From: Motiliproteus coralliicola
GTDB taxonomy: Bacteria > Pseudomonadota > Gammaproteobacteria > Pseudomonadales > Balneatricaceae
NCBI RefSeq assembly: GCF_003345655.1
Contig: NZ_QQOH01000004.1
Coordinates: 310,001 to 374,000, forward strand
DNA length: 64,000 bases
Direction of reading: 5' to 3'
The notes beneath the pieces are model-generated. The model searched no databases. It was given only the letters and a program-made list of their open reading frames with translations, and was not told the origin of the DNA. The translations under genes were made by a program, and so were the position numbers. This document shows, one piece after another, positions 1-9,109 of the stretch. Each line of letters starts with the position of its first letter. The stretch's first letter is position 1.

Positions 1-1
1 C

Positions 2-784
2 CGCCTGGATACCCCGCTGAGTTTTGCCGGAATGACCTTTAACTCCCGTCTGCTGGTTGGTACCGGTAAGTACAAGGACCTGCAGGAGACCGGGGAGGCG
101 ATCGAAACCAGCGGTGCTGAGATCGTGACCGTGGCGGTGCGTCGAACCAATATCGGTCAAAATCCGGACGAGCCCAATTTGTTGGATGTGATCTCGCCGG
201 ACAAGTACACCATCCTGCCGAATACCGCCGGCTGTTTTAACGCCAAGGATGCGGTGCGTACCTGTAAGCTGGCCCGTGAGCTGCTGGGCGGTCATGATCT
301 GGTCAAGCTGGAAGTGCTGGGTGATCAGAAAACCCTGTACCCCAATGTCACCGAAACCCTGGTGGCGGCCCGTGAGCTGATCGATGACGGCTTTAAAGTC
401 ATGGTTTACACCAGCGATGATCCGATTGTCGCCAAAGAGCTGGAAGAGATGGGCTGCGTGGCGGTAATGCCGCTGGGCTCGCTGATCGGCTCTGGTCTGG
501 GTATCCGCAATCCCTACAACATCAAGCTGATCCTCGAGAACGCCAATGTGCCGATTCTGGTCGATGCCGGTGTTGGTACCGCCTCCGATGCCGCCTTGGC
601 GATGGAGCTGGGCTGCGACGGCGTACTGATGAATACCGCGATCGCCGCTGCCGGTAATCCGGTGCTGATGGCCTCGGCGATGAAGAAGGCGATCGAAGCC
701 GGACGTGAGGCCTACCTGGCCGGACGGATGCCGCGCAAACTCTACGCCAGCGCGTCGTCCCCGATCGACGGTTTGATCCTCTGA
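2..784 (+). CDS. thiG: Thiazole synthase ThiG (5' end cut by window)
   Basis: ThiG builds the thiazole phosphate ring of thiamine from 1-deoxyxylulose 5-phosphate, ThiS thiocarboxylate and dehydroglycine, in the cytoplasm. The reading frame is open from base 2 and reads [10 protein letters not shown] before the first ATG at base 32. That matches the conserved N-terminal region of Pseudomonas-type ThiG, so the ATG at 32 is internal and the true start lies before the window. The body is the usual TIM barrel: [10 protein letters not shown] near the start, the Schiff-base lysine in LVKLEVL, phosphate-binding [11 protein letters not shown], and the C-terminal KLYASASSP. About 250 residues plus the truncated start fits the family. 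It would normally follow thiS, which is outside the window. Confidence 0.96.
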   Translation, partial: RLDTPLSFAGMTFNSRLLVGTGKYKDLQETGEAIETSGAEIVTVAVRRTNIGQNPDEPNLLDVISPDKYTILPNTAGCFNAKDAVRTCKLARELLGGHDLVKLEVLGDQKTLYPNVTETLVAARELIDDGFKVMVYTSDDPIVAKELEEMGCVAVMPLGSLIGSGLGIRNPYNIKLILENANVPILVDAGVGTASDAALAMELGCDGVLMNTAIAAAGNPVLMASAMKKAIEAGREAYLAGRMPRKLYASASSPIDGLIL

Positions 785-998
785 TTGGATCTTTCGCGTT
801 TTGATACGACGTCAGGCTGCTGAAAGACGCCGCCTGACGCTGTTATCGCAGGATATTTTCAGTTTCCGGTAACAGATATCAACGAACCGAGTCTTCTAGA
901 CTTGCAGTTGTCGGTAGCACCGATTCTTCTTAACAGGGCAAGTTCGATCTCGAGTTTTGCCATCGACCCAATGGGGTCGCCACTAACGGACAGGGCTT
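785..998. other. Intergenic gap between thiG and gshA
   Basis: Contains one inverted repeat (CGTCAGGC at 810-817 and GCCTGACG at 832-839, 14-nt loop). It lies just after thiG and may be a weak terminator, but no T-run follows. A small open frame here (from 902) overlaps the gshA start and has no ribosome binding site; I see no gene. Confidence 0.4.
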
Positions 999-2567
999 AT
1001 GCCAACACAACTCCAGCGAATGCTCAGTGGACTCGAGGCCGACGGGCAGGCCGGGCTGCTAAAGGCGGTTCAGCACGGCATCGAAAAAGAGGGGCTGCGA
1101 GTCACGTCGCAGGCCCGGGTGGCGCAAAGCGGTCATCCTGAGTCGCTGGGATCGGCGTTGACCCATCCCCGTATCACCACCGACTATTCCGAAGCGCTGC
1201 TGGAGTTCATCACCCCGGTCTTTCAGGATGTGGACGCGGCGTTGGAGCATCTGTGCGAGCTGCACCGTTTCACCTATGGGCAGATTGGCGACGAGCTGAT
1301 CTGGGGCGCCAGCATGCCGTGCCGGATCGACGACCCGAGCGAGATCCCGATCGGGCGTTACGGAGACTCCAACAACGGTCGGATGAAGCATATCTACCGG
1401 GTCGGTCTGGAGTCCCGTTACGGCCGGGTGATGCAGTCGATCGCCGGGATCCACTACAACTTCTCGATTCCCGATGGCCTATGGCCCGAACTGCAGCGAT
1501 TGCAGGGCGATACGGGTGAGCTGCAGGACTTCCGTTCGCGCAGCTACTTCGGCCTGCTGCGTAACTTCCGTCGTTACAGCTGGTTGCTGAACTACCTGTT
1601 CGGCGCCTCCCCGGCGTTGAGCGACAGCTTTGTCGACGGCGATGATCACCAACTGGAGCGATTCGACGACAACACCCTCTATGCGCCGTACGCTACCAGT
1701 TTGCGGATGAGCGATCTGGGTTACACCAACCAGGCCCAGGCGTCGCTGTTTATCTGCTACAACACCCTGGAAAACTACGTCAACACACTCTCTGAGGCGG
1801 TGCAGACCCCCTATCCGGCCTACGAGCAGCTCGGCGTGAAGGATGACCAGGGACGCTATCTACAGCTCAACACCAACCTGCTGCAGATCGAGAACGAGTA
1901 CTACAGCGATATCCGCCCCAAGCGGGTGACCGAGTCCGGCGAGAAGCCGCTGCAGGCGTTGGCGGCTCGTGGGGTTGAGTATGTTGAGGTCCGTAGCCAG
2001 GATATCAACCCGCTGTTGCCGCTGGGGCTGGATGCCGAGCAGTCACGCTTTATCGATACCTTCCTGCTGTTCTGTCTGCTGGCCGAGTCGCCGGAGATCG
2101 ATGGTGATGAGTGCGAGCGGTTGCGGCAGAACCATAACCGGGTGGTCCGATACGGGCGTCAGCCGGAGCTGGTGTTGTTGTTTGAAGACGGCGAACGTGA
2201 CCTGGTGAGCTGGGGTGAGGAGCTGCTGGATCAGACGATGAAGGTTGCCGAATTGCTGGATCGGGTCCACGGCAGCAGCTGCCACAGTCGTTCGGTCCAG
2301 CAGCAGCGCCTTAAACTGGCCGATAGCGAGTTGACCCCGTCGGCGCAGATCTTGCGGCTGATGAAAGAGCGAGGCCAGGGCTATGACGAGTTCGTGCTGG
2401 CCCAATCGAAGCAGCACCGCGAGCGTTTGCTGAGCGAGCCGCTGACCGATTCGCAGCGTCAGGGGCTGGAAGAACTGGCACGGCGTTCCCATCAGCAACA
2501 GCAGCAGATGGAACAGGCCGAACAACCGCCGTTCGATCAGTTCCTGGAGGACTACTTCGGCAGCTGA
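999..2567 (+). CDS. gshA: Glutamate-cysteine ligase, GshA type 1
   Basis: Catalyses the ATP-dependent joining of L-glutamate and L-cysteine, the first and rate-limiting step of glutathione synthesis, in the cytoplasm. The 522 residues match the proteobacterial type-1 family (about 518 in E. coli). The N-terminal GIEKEGLR at residues 27-34 corresponds to the metal-binding glutamates. Conserved blocks IPIGRYGDSN and AGIHYNFS follow near residues 110-155. The C-terminus is Gln-rich (a QQQQQ run), which is family-variable. The Shine-Dalgarno before the ATG is weak. The gene ends 12 bp before a strong bidirectional terminator. Glutathione made here would feed the gamma-glutamyltransferase and the glutathionyl hydroquinone reductase elsewhere in the window. 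Confidence 0.97.
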   Translation: MPTQLQRMLSGLEADGQAGLLKAVQHGIEKEGLRVTSQARVAQSGHPESLGSALTHPRITTDYSEALLEFITPVFQDVDAALEHLCELHRFTYGQIGDELIWGASMPCRIDDPSEIPIGRYGDSNNGRMKHIYRVGLESRYGRVMQSIAGIHYNFSIPDGLWPELQRLQGDTGELQDFRSRSYFGLLRNFRRYSWLLNYLFGASPALSDSFVDGDDHQLERFDDNTLYAPYATSLRMSDLGYTNQAQASLFICYNTLENYVNTLSEAVQTPYPAYEQLGVKDDQGRYLQLNTNLLQIENEYYSDIRPKRVTESGEKPLQALAARGVEYVEVRSQDINPLLPLGLDAEQSRFIDTFLLFCLLAESPEIDGDECERLRQNHNRVVRYGRQPELVLLFEDGERDLVSWGEELLDQTMKVAELLDRVHGSSCHSRSVQQQRLKLADSELTPSAQILRLMKERGQGYDEFVLAQSKQHRERLLSEPLTDSQRQGLEELARRSHQQQQQMEQAEQPPFDQFLEDYFGS

Positions 2568-2579
2568 AATCGCTGATAG

Positions 2580-2607
2580 AAAAAACGCGCCCTTGGGCGC
2601 GTTTTTT
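2580..2607. terminator. Bidirectional terminator, gshA / FliL-like gene
   Basis: Near-perfect hairpin with stem ACGCGCCC/GGGCGCGT and a short loop, flanked by six A on the left and six T on the right. It therefore works in both directions for the convergent gshA (+) and the downstream minus-strand gene. Confidence 0.92.
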
Positions 2608-2638
2608 ATGTCCGTGTCGGCGGCTGGTCCGCCGGGTT

Positions 2639-3055
2639 TCAGTTCTGGGTTACGAAGCTGGTGAACAGCAGGTCATCCAGCATCGAGAACCCCTCTTCAC
2701 CATACTCGCTGACCATGATCTGGCGGATGCTCTCCATCGCCTCAAGACGCAGCTGTTCGCGTCCGGCGGCAGTGCTCAGGCTCTCGTCGGTTTGGCGGCT
2801 GAACAGCATCACCAGGTTATTCCGAATATGCGGGGTATGGTGCTTGATATTGGCTTCGGCTTCGCTGCTGGTAACCCGGATCGAAACTTCGGCTTTGAGG
2901 TACTTGAGGGGGCCGACGCCACCATAGTTGGTGATAAAGGGCGGCTGCAGCTCGATGTACTCGATGTAGCCGCTATCCTTCGCCTCATCTTCAGCAAAAC
3001 CGGACAGTGGCAGCAGGCAAAGTAAAAAGGCTAACAGCGTTCGTTGGAAAACCAT
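2639..3055 (-). CDS. FliL-like secreted protein
   Basis: FliL proteins are basal-body partners of the flagellar stator. This 138-residue protein has the FliL core: YLKAEVSIRV, then HTPHIRNNL, a LSTAAGREQLR-type segment, and the C-terminal LFTSFVTQ. Instead of the usual N-terminal anchor helix it begins with a short cleavable-looking signal peptide (TLLAFLLCLLPLSGFA), so it is probably periplasmic. The frame is open up to 3196, but the ATG at 3055 is the only start that gives a proper signal peptide. No flagellar genes are nearby. It stands alone and is convergent with gshA. Fold is likely; a role in motility is uncertain because stand-alone FliL-like proteins are poorly characterised. Confidence 0.8.
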   Translation of the reverse strand: MVFQRTLLAFLLCLLPLSGFAEDEAKDSGYIEYIELQPPFITNYGGVGPLKYLKAEVSIRVTSSEAEANIKHHTPHIRNNLVMLFSRQTDESLSTAAGREQLRLEAMESIRQIMVSEYGEEGFSMLDDLLFTSFVTQN

Positions 3056-3277
3056 GGGGCAGCTCTCGGTTTGGTCTGGGTTCAGTCTCGGCTTCGTCGC
3101 CAACAGGAGAACGGCTCGGGGCGGTCCTCGGTTGCTACGCAGTATATAACGTCGGTTCGGGTTTGTGCACTGAAGGCCGGCGGCGGCCGACTTCAAGCTG
3201 TTGATATGGCGATCGTCTTGGCGCTAGTATGGTCCTGACTAAATTGCCCTTGAAGGGGCCTTGAAAAGGAAGTGGCG

Positions 3278-3742
3278 ATGTTAGAGCAATGTCGTAACGC
3301 AAAAGAGCGCTGGGGCGGTGTCAGTGACTTGATCGACCGCTGGCTGCAGGAACGTCAGGATCTGCTCAGTCTATTCGTCGCTCTGCCGCAGCAGCAGCTA
3401 GGGGACGAACTGTCCGATCTGCTTCGGCAGTTCAGCGAGATTCTGGTTGATTACGCCTCCTCGTGGCACTTCGGTGTCTATGAGCACCTGCTGGCAGAGG
3501 CTGGTGAGTTCAACGACGGTGGTCTGGAACTGGCCAAGGAAGTGGATCCGAAGATTCGTGCCACTACCGACCAGATTCTGGCCTTCAACGACCAGTATTC
3601 GGATCGGGAAGGTTTGAGCGTTCAGGAGGTTGCCCACCTGAGCCAGGATCTGTCGAAACTCGGTGAAGTACTGGCGGAGCGTTTTGAGCTTGAAGATCAG
3701 TTGATCGACAACCTGCATACCGCCCATAAAGACCGGATCTGA
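3278..3742 (+). CDS. rsd: Anti-RNA polymerase sigma-70 factor Rsd/AlgQ
   Basis: Rsd (AlgQ in Pseudomonas) binds sigma-70 region 4 and helps shift RNA polymerase to alternative sigma factors in stationary phase; it is cytoplasmic and all-helical. The 154 residues contain the family hallmarks: LIDRWLQER near the N-terminus, the central LVDYASSWHFGVYEHLL, and the C-terminal LGEVLAERFELEDQLI. I chose the ATG at 3278 over the GTG at 3272 because AAAAGGA at 3264-3270 is spaced correctly only for the ATG. The stop codon overlaps the next ATG by one base (TGATG), so the WD40 lipoprotein gene is probably translationally coupled to it. Confidence 0.93.
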   Translation: MLEQCRNAKERWGGVSDLIDRWLQERQDLLSLFVALPQQQLGDELSDLLRQFSEILVDYASSWHFGVYEHLLAEAGEFNDGGLELAKEVDPKIRATTDQILAFNDQYSDREGLSVQEVAHLSQDLSKLGEVLAERFELEDQLIDNLHTAHKDRI

Positions 3743-4722
3743 TGACCCCAAGCCAAGCACGATTGGGTTTCGGGCTGGCGCTTGCGCTGGCCTTGGCCGG
3801 TTGTTCCCAGGGCGATAAGCCGAGCGACCAAGCCGAGTACGCGGTGCAGGGGCTCTACAGTGCCGGCATCTCCGAGGATGCGCGGTTCGGTATTGTCGGT
3901 TCTATTCAGCACGGCGGCAGTCTGTGGCAGTTGCAGGGTAACGAGCGGCTGTTCAACTGGAATCACAGCGAAGGCGCCTACAGTAATCTGGTGGCGGCCG
4001 ACTTCTCCCCCGAAGGCGATTACGCCATCACCGCCGGTCAGCAGGATATGGTGCTGTGGCAGGTGTCCGACGGTCAACCGGTGTGGTTCTGGAACGCCCC
4101 TTCGGGGATTCTCGATGCCGCGCTGGCGCCGGACGGCAATTTTGCCCTGCTGGGGCTGGATAACCACACCGCAGTCTACTTTGATATCAAAAACGGCGGC
4201 TTACGCCATACCCTGACCCATCAAGGTCGGGTTCGTTCGGTCGATGTCAGCCAGGATGGTGACTGGGCCTTGACCGGCGCGGATGACAATATCGCCCGCT
4301 TCTGGGATCTGCAGAGTGGCGATCTGGTGCATCAGGTGCAGCATGAGAACGGTGTCAACACCGTCGCTCTGTCTCCCAGCGGTGCCTTTGCGTTCAGTGC
4401 TGGCCAGCTCGAGAAGGCGCTTGTCTGGCGCACCGGCAGCGGCGAGCTGCATCAGACCCTGAGTACCGATGAGAGCTTCGTCGCCCAGCGAATCAGCTAT
4501 ACCGCGGCGCGCTTTTCTGCCAACAGCGATCAGCTGCTGACCGGAACCAGTTCCGGATTGGTGCAGTTGTGGGATGTCAACGAGGGCTCCGAACTACGAC
4601 GCTGGGAGCTGCACAAGCGTGATCCGTTCCGGCCCACCAGCGCGACCGTATTCGGGTTGGGCTTCGGTAACGGGGTCTACTACGCAATCGCCTCCAACGG
4701 TTTCGTTAACGTGCTGCGATAG
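3742..4722 (+). CDS. WD40-repeat lipoprotein
   Basis: A 326-residue predicted lipoprotein. The N-terminal hydrophobic stretch ends in the lipobox LAGC (Cys21), followed by SQGDKPS. With D absent at +2, outer-membrane sorting is plausible. The rest is WD40/quinoprotein-like beta-propeller sequence: repeated blocks such as ALAPDGNFALLGL, SVDVSQDGDWALTGADD with ARFWDLQSGD, ALSPSGAFAFSAG, and VQLWDVNEG suggest six or seven blades. It overlaps rsd by one base, so the two form an operon. Propellers like this usually serve as protein-binding scaffolds; I cannot name the partner. It ends at a palindromic terminator shared with the FKBP gene. Confidence 0.85.
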   Translation: MTPSQARLGFGLALALALAGCSQGDKPSDQAEYAVQGLYSAGISEDARFGIVGSIQHGGSLWQLQGNERLFNWNHSEGAYSNLVAADFSPEGDYAITAGQQDMVLWQVSDGQPVWFWNAPSGILDAALAPDGNFALLGLDNHTAVYFDIKNGGLRHTLTHQGRVRSVDVSQDGDWALTGADDNIARFWDLQSGDLVHQVQHENGVNTVALSPSGAFAFSAGQLEKALVWRTGSGELHQTLSTDESFVAQRISYTAARFSANSDQLLTGTSSGLVQLWDVNEGSELRRWELHKRDPFRPTSATVFGLGFGNGVYYAIASNGFVNVLR

Positions 4723-4747
4723 CGTGGGATGGCATCGATCCAAAACG

Positions 4748-4776
4748 AAAAACGGAGGCCTAGGCCTCCGTTTTTT
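4748..4776. terminator. Bidirectional terminator, WD40 lipoprotein / FKBP gene
   Basis: Almost perfect palindrome AAAAACGGAGGCC-TA-GGCCTCCGTTTTT with A and T tracts on both sides. It serves the two convergent genes. Confidence 0.92.
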
Positions 4777-4796
4777 ATGGCTGCTGAAGCAGGCGC

Positions 4797-5525
4797 TTAT
4801 TGCGCTGCGGCTGCTTCGGGCTTGGCTTCTGCGCTCGGGTTGATATCCAGCAGCTCGACTTCAAATACCAGCGTCGAGTTCGGTCCAATCACCTGGCCCA
4901 TGCCGATCGGGCCGTAGGCCAGTTTGGCCGGAATATAGAGCTCGGCTTTACCGCCCTTGGCCAGCAGTTGCAGGCCTTCGGTCCAACCCGGAATCACGCC
5001 GTTGAGCGGGAAGGTGGCCGGGCCGCCGTGGCTGTAGGAACTATCAAACTCGGTACCGTCGATCAGGGTGCCCTTGTAGTGCACCTGGACGGTATCGGTG
5101 GCCATCGGCTTGGCGCCTTCACCGGCTTCGATAATCTTGTACTGCAGGCCGCTTTCGGTGGTTACGACACCCTCTTTCTTGGCGTTCTCTGCCAAGTAGG
5201 CCTGTCCGGCCTGCAGGTTGGCTTCAGCCTGCTTGGCCTGTTGCTCCTGCTGACGCTGCTGGAAACGGGCCTGGGCCTGCTGCATCGCCTGCTGCAAGGC
5301 TTCATTGCTGATGCTGCGCTGCTCGCCCTTGAGGGCGAACTCCTGCAGTCCTTTCAAAAAGGCTTCCTGGTCCAGTTCGTAGCCCAAACCTTCCATCCGG
5401 GTACCGACATCCAGTCCCATGATGTAGCTGACCTTGGATTCGTCGGACTCGAGCCCGGCGGCTTGCGCCTGTGGCAGGGCGAACATCGTGGTTGCCAGAG
5501 CGGCGGCCAACATCGTTTTCTTCAT
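4797..5525 (-). CDS. FKBP-type peptidyl-prolyl isomerase, periplasmic (FkpA/Mip/FklB family)
   Basis: Catalyses cis-trans isomerisation of proline bonds and helps fold envelope proteins. The 242-residue protein starts with a clear signal peptide ending in AQAAG (residues 1-23). Next is the helical dimerisation domain (VSYIMGLDVGTRM to about residue 110), rich in Gln and probably coiled-coil (QQRQQEQQAKQAEA). The catalytic FKBP domain (about 118-230) contains VQVHYKGTLIDGTEFDSSY, VIPGWTEGLQLL and LAYGPIGMG. The tail is Ala/Glu-rich (AEAKPEAAAAQ), probably disordered. The domain order is that of FkpA and Mip. It is divergent from the ABC-F gene and appears monocistronic. Confidence 0.93.
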   Translation of the reverse strand: MKKTMLAAALATTMFALPQAQAAGLESDESKVSYIMGLDVGTRMEGLGYELDQEAFLKGLQEFALKGEQRSISNEALQQAMQQAQARFQQRQQEQQAKQAEANLQAGQAYLAENAKKEGVVTTESGLQYKIIEAGEGAKPMATDTVQVHYKGTLIDGTEFDSSYSHGGPATFPLNGVIPGWTEGLQLLAKGGKAELYIPAKLAYGPIGMGQVIGPNSTLVFEVELLDINPSAEAKPEAAAAQ

Positions 5526-5696
5526 TCTGATACCTTCAGGTCTATCTGGTAAATCAACGGACAGCCGTAGCTGAGGCGTTGAGGCTAGCTATAGGGGCAG
5601 CAATATAACTGGAAAGTTCAACCGAATACCAGCTTGGGGCTTATTGGAGCGCTTCGGCATCAAAGCGATGAAACCGCTGTGGTACACTTGCGCGCC

Positions 5697-7607
5697 ATGA
5701 TTGAACTGATCGAATTGAGCCTGCAGCGGGGCAAAAGTCAGCTGCTGCAACAGGTAGACCTGCGCCTGCATGCCGGTCATAAAGTGGGTCTTATCGGCGC
5801 CAACGGTTCCGGCAAATCGAGCCTGTTCCAGCTGCTGCTGGGCGGCTTGGAGGCCGATGGCGGCGAACTGAAGATTCCATCCCAGTGGCGCCTGGCCCAT
5901 ATGGCCCAGGAAGTGGCGGCACTGTCGCGCCCGGCGGTTGAGTATGTGCTCGACGGCGATCTCGAGCTGCGCTCGCTACAGCAGCAGCTGGCTGACGCCG
6001 AGTCCCAGGGCAAGGCCCATGATCTGGGTGAGTTGCATGCCCGGCTGGCGGCCATTGATGGCTATAGCGCCGACTCGCGGGCACGGCAGTTGATGCACGG
6101 CTTGGGATTTAGCGAGTCGGAGGTCGAAAAGCCGGTATCGCAATTCTCCGGTGGCTGGCGGATCCGCTTGAACCTGGCCCAGGCTCTGATGAGTCGTTCC
6201 GACCTGCTGTTGCTGGATGAGCCCACCAACCACTTGGATCTGGATGCCACCCTGTGGCTGGAGCAGTGGCTCAAGGCTTACGAAGGCACGCTGCTGTTGA
6301 TCTCCCACGACCGTGACTTTCTCGATCGGGTGGTCGGCCATATCGTGCACCTGCATCAGGCCAAGCTGAATCTCTACAAAGGTAACTATTCGGCGTTCGA
6401 GAAGATCCGCGCTGAGCGCTTGGCGCAGCAACAGTCGGCCTACGAGAAGCAGCAACAACGAATTACCCAGATTGAGGGCTTCGTGCGCCGCTTCAAGGCC
6501 AAGGCGTCGAAGGCCAAGCAGGCCCAGAGCCGGATCAAGGAGCTGGAACGGATGGAGCTGATCGCTCCGGCCCATGTCGATTCGCCGTTCAGCTTCAGCT
6601 TCGACAGTTTCGACAAGTTATCCAGTCCGCTGTTGGCGTTGGAGAAGGCAGAGCTGGGTTACGGCGATCCAGCGCTAATCACCAACTGTTCGCTGAGTCT
6701 GCAGCCGGAGATGCGTATCGGCCTGCTCGGTGCCAACGGTACCGGTAAATCGACTCTGATTAAATCGCTGGTCGGCGATCTGCCGCTGTGCGGCGGGGTG
6801 CGCCGCGAGGGCGAGAACCTGCGGATCGGTTATTTTGCCCAGCACCAACTCGAAGCCCTGGACCTGGAGGCCTCGGCACTATTGCACCTTCAGCGGCTGG
6901 CACCGACCGAAAGCGAACAGCGGGTACGCGATTACCTGGGTAGCTTCGGTTTTCGCGGCGACGACTGTCTGGAGCCGGTGCGGCTGTTTTCCGGCGGCGA
7001 AAAGGCCCGCCTGGCGCTGGCACTGATCGCCTGGCAGAAGCCCAATCTGCTGCTGATGGATGAGCCGACCAACCACCTCGACCTGGAGGTCCGGCATGCG
7101 TTGACGCTGGCGCTACAGGGCTATCCGGGTGCTCTGATCCTGGTGTCCCACGACCGCCACCTGTTGCGGAACTGCGTCGATGAGTTCCTGCTGGTCAGCG
7201 ACGGCAAGGTCGAGCCGTTCGACGGCGATCTGAACGACTACGCCCGCTGGTTGGCGGAACGCAACAGCGCCGCTGATGCGCAGCTGGCGGAAGCTAAGCA
7301 GGCGGTTGGTGGTGAGTCGGCGCAGGACCGTAAGGAGCGCAAACGGCAGCAGGCTGCGCGTCGCCAGCAACTGGCACCGCTACGTAAGCAGGTTGCCAAG
7401 CTGGAGGCCGAGATGGAGCAGCTCGAGTCCCAGTTGCAGCAGATCAACGATCAGTTGGCCGACAGCGCGCTCTACGAAGAAGATGCCAAGGAGCAGCTTA
7501 AGCAGTTGCTGCAGCAGCAAGCCCAGCTGCAGCAGCGGAGTGAGACCACCGAAGAGCAGTGGTTGAGCGGCCAGGAAGAGCTCGAACAGCTGCTGGAGCA
7601 GGAATAG
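5697..7607 (+). CDS. ABC-F family ATPase, YheS type
   Basis: ABC-F proteins are cytoplasmic twin-ATPases that bind the ribosome E site and modulate translation; they do not transport. The 636 residues align along their whole length with E. coli YheS (637). First P-loop GANGSGKSS is at 34-42, followed by signature FSGGWR and Walker [13 protein letters not shown]. The linker between domains has the conserved KAKQAQSRIK motif. The second P-loop is GANGTGKST, with FSGGEKARL and [12 protein letters not shown]. The C-terminal 90 residues are a Gln/Glu-rich coiled coil, also typical of YheS. The frame is open from 5634, but the ATG at 5697 gives the family start MIELIEL. It is convergent with the HDOD gene. 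Confidence 0.95.
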   Translation: MIELIELSLQRGKSQLLQQVDLRLHAGHKVGLIGANGSGKSSLFQLLLGGLEADGGELKIPSQWRLAHMAQEVAALSRPAVEYVLDGDLELRSLQQQLADAESQGKAHDLGELHARLAAIDGYSADSRARQLMHGLGFSESEVEKPVSQFSGGWRIRLNLAQALMSRSDLLLLDEPTNHLDLDATLWLEQWLKAYEGTLLLISHDRDFLDRVVGHIVHLHQAKLNLYKGNYSAFEKIRAERLAQQQSAYEKQQQRITQIEGFVRRFKAKASKAKQAQSRIKELERMELIAPAHVDSPFSFSFDSFDKLSSPLLALEKAELGYGDPALITNCSLSLQPEMRIGLLGANGTGKSTLIKSLVGDLPLCGGVRREGENLRIGYFAQHQLEALDLEASALLHLQRLAPTESEQRVRDYLGSFGFRGDDCLEPVRLFSGGEKARLALALIAWQKPNLLLMDEPTNHLDLEVRHALTLALQGYPGALILVSHDRHLLRNCVDEFLLVSDGKVEPFDGDLNDYARWLAERNSAADAQLAEAKQAVGGESAQDRKERKRQQAARRQQLAPLRKQVAKLEAEMEQLESQLQQINDQLADSALYEEDAKEQLKQLLQQQAQLQQRSETTEEQWLSGQEELEQLLEQE

Positions 7608-7681
7608 CCCCGGCGAGACGAAACCGTCTGGGTTACTGCGGTCCGAGGTGGCCGATTAAGCGCGGTGGCGCAAAGGTGCCC

Positions 7682-8959
7682 TTAACCGGCCTCGAGAAAA
7701 TTTGTCATCTCGTCCAGCTGATCGGTCTTTTCGTGGATCAGCTGGAAGGTCTCCTGCACCTTGGCAGCGTCCAGACCGAGTTGCTCGTAGAGCTCGGACG
7801 GAATGGCACCGGCAGGTCCATCTCCCATGCCGTTGATGCGCATCACCCGCAAGCTTAGGTCGATGATCTGGGCGTATTGGTGGAAGTCGCCGTCGTAGCT
7901 GGTCGAGTTCTGGTAACGAATCCCCTTGATCACCTCCTCGGGCAGGTTCCAGGTCTCCATCAACCAGGCGCCGATCTGCTCACGGGTCACGTTCAGAATC
8001 TGCTTCTCGATGTACTCGTGATGTAGATGGGGGTTGGCCTCGATGTAGCGCGAAACCAGCGAGAAGTGGGGCGGGAAGATATGAGCCAGGGTCAGGTAGC
8101 CGAAGTTGTGCAGCAGGCCGGTGAGGTAGACCAGACCGGGACGGGGGCGCCGATCGGCCGGAGCCAGCTTGGCCAGCTTTTCCGACAGCGTGGCGCAGAA
8201 CAGCGCCTGCAGCCAGTACGGGGTGCTGCCACGGGGGGTGTCGGTGGGCAGCTGTAGCGTGCGGCCCATGGCCACGCCCAGCGCCAGGTTGACCACCAGG
8301 TCGTAACCCAGCACCCGCACGATGGCGTCATGAATCGAGTCGATGCCACCGGGGGCGGCGTAGTAGGGCGATGCCGCCCAGCTCATCACCTGAGCCGACA
8401 GGCTCGGGTCCATCTGGACGATCGGGACCAGATCGTCGACGCCGGCATTGGGGTCGGCCCGCAGCTCGATAATCTTCTGCGCGGTGGGGGGCAGGGTCGG
8501 TAGCCCCAGGGTGTCTTCCAGCCGCTGCTTGATCCGTAGGGTGGTGAACTTCTCCACCGCCCGGGTGATCACGGCGACGTCATTACCTTCGGGTTGTTTG
8601 GCGTCGATGGCCGCGGAGCTGATGCCGACCTTGCAGTACTGAACATTGTCGCCCAGCAACACGCTGTTGAGTCGCAGAACCCGGTTGCTATTGGGTTCGA
8701 GGACATCAAAGTCGCCATCGAGTTTACAGCTGGTATCGATCAGTACCGGCAGGGTCAGCAGCTGGCGAATTCCTTTCTCGGCACTCAGGGCATCCTGGGA
8801 GAAGAAGGTTTCCGAATCGTGGGCGGAGAGCGGTTGTAGTTGTCGCTGGGTGTGCTTCCAGACGCTAACCAGGTTGAGCAATTCGTCACCAGGCAGTATC
8901 ACCAGGGCTCGGCCCTGGGAGTCGTTTAGCATGACGATGCGGAGCTTTGGCTGGCTCAT
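7682..8959 (-). CDS. HDOD domain protein with N-terminal YbaK-like region
   Basis: A 425-residue cytoplasmic protein. The C-terminal half is an HDOD domain: LPTLPPTAQKIIEL starts it around residue 155, then PIVQMDPSLSAQVMSWA, and LTGLLHNFGYLTLAH in place of a catalytic HD motif. HDOD domains lack the phosphohydrolase residues and act in signalling or regulation. The first 140 residues resemble the degenerate YbaK/aminoacyl-tRNA deacylase-like region found in some pseudomonad HDOD proteins; I rate that part less surely. It is single and convergent with the ABC-F gene. No output domain is visible, so the partner pathway is unknown. Confidence 0.85.
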   Translation of the reverse strand: MSQPKLRIVMLNDSQGRALVILPGDELLNLVSVWKHTQRQLQPLSAHDSETFFSQDALSAEKGIRQLLTLPVLIDTSCKLDGDFDVLEPNSNRVLRLNSVLLGDNVQYCKVGISSAAIDAKQPEGNDVAVITRAVEKFTTLRIKQRLEDTLGLPTLPPTAQKIIELRADPNAGVDDLVPIVQMDPSLSAQVMSWAASPYYAAPGGIDSIHDAIVRVLGYDLVVNLALGVAMGRTLQLPTDTPRGSTPYWLQALFCATLSEKLAKLAPADRRPRPGLVYLTGLLHNFGYLTLAHIFPPHFSLVSRYIEANPHLHHEYIEKQILNVTREQIGAWLMETWNLPEEVIKGIRYQNSTSYDGDFHQYAQIIDLSLRVMRINGMGDGPAGAIPSELYEQLGLDAAKVQETFQLIHEKTDQLDEMTNFLEAG

Positions 8960-9026
8960 ACCTTTAATCCTTTAGCGTACTGGTCGTTAATCAATCGTAG
9001 TTTCGGCCTCTAGACTGCGTCAAGTT

Positions 9027-9048
9027 ATAGCCGGACGGCTATTATACT
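9027..9048 (+). promoter_or_regulatory. Palindrome and -10 element upstream of ggt
   Basis: Perfect inverted repeat ATAGCCG-GA-CGGCTAT at 9027-9042, immediately followed by TATACT at 9043-9048, a good -10 hexamer. It is about 60 bp before the ggt ATG. The dyad sits in the promoter spacer, where a repressor or activator could act. I see no strong -35. Confidence 0.45.
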
Positions 9049-9109
9049 CAGACGAATAAACTTTGCCGCTCCAGCTGTTAGCGGCTGAATTAGCGGGGAA
9101 TTTAGCATC

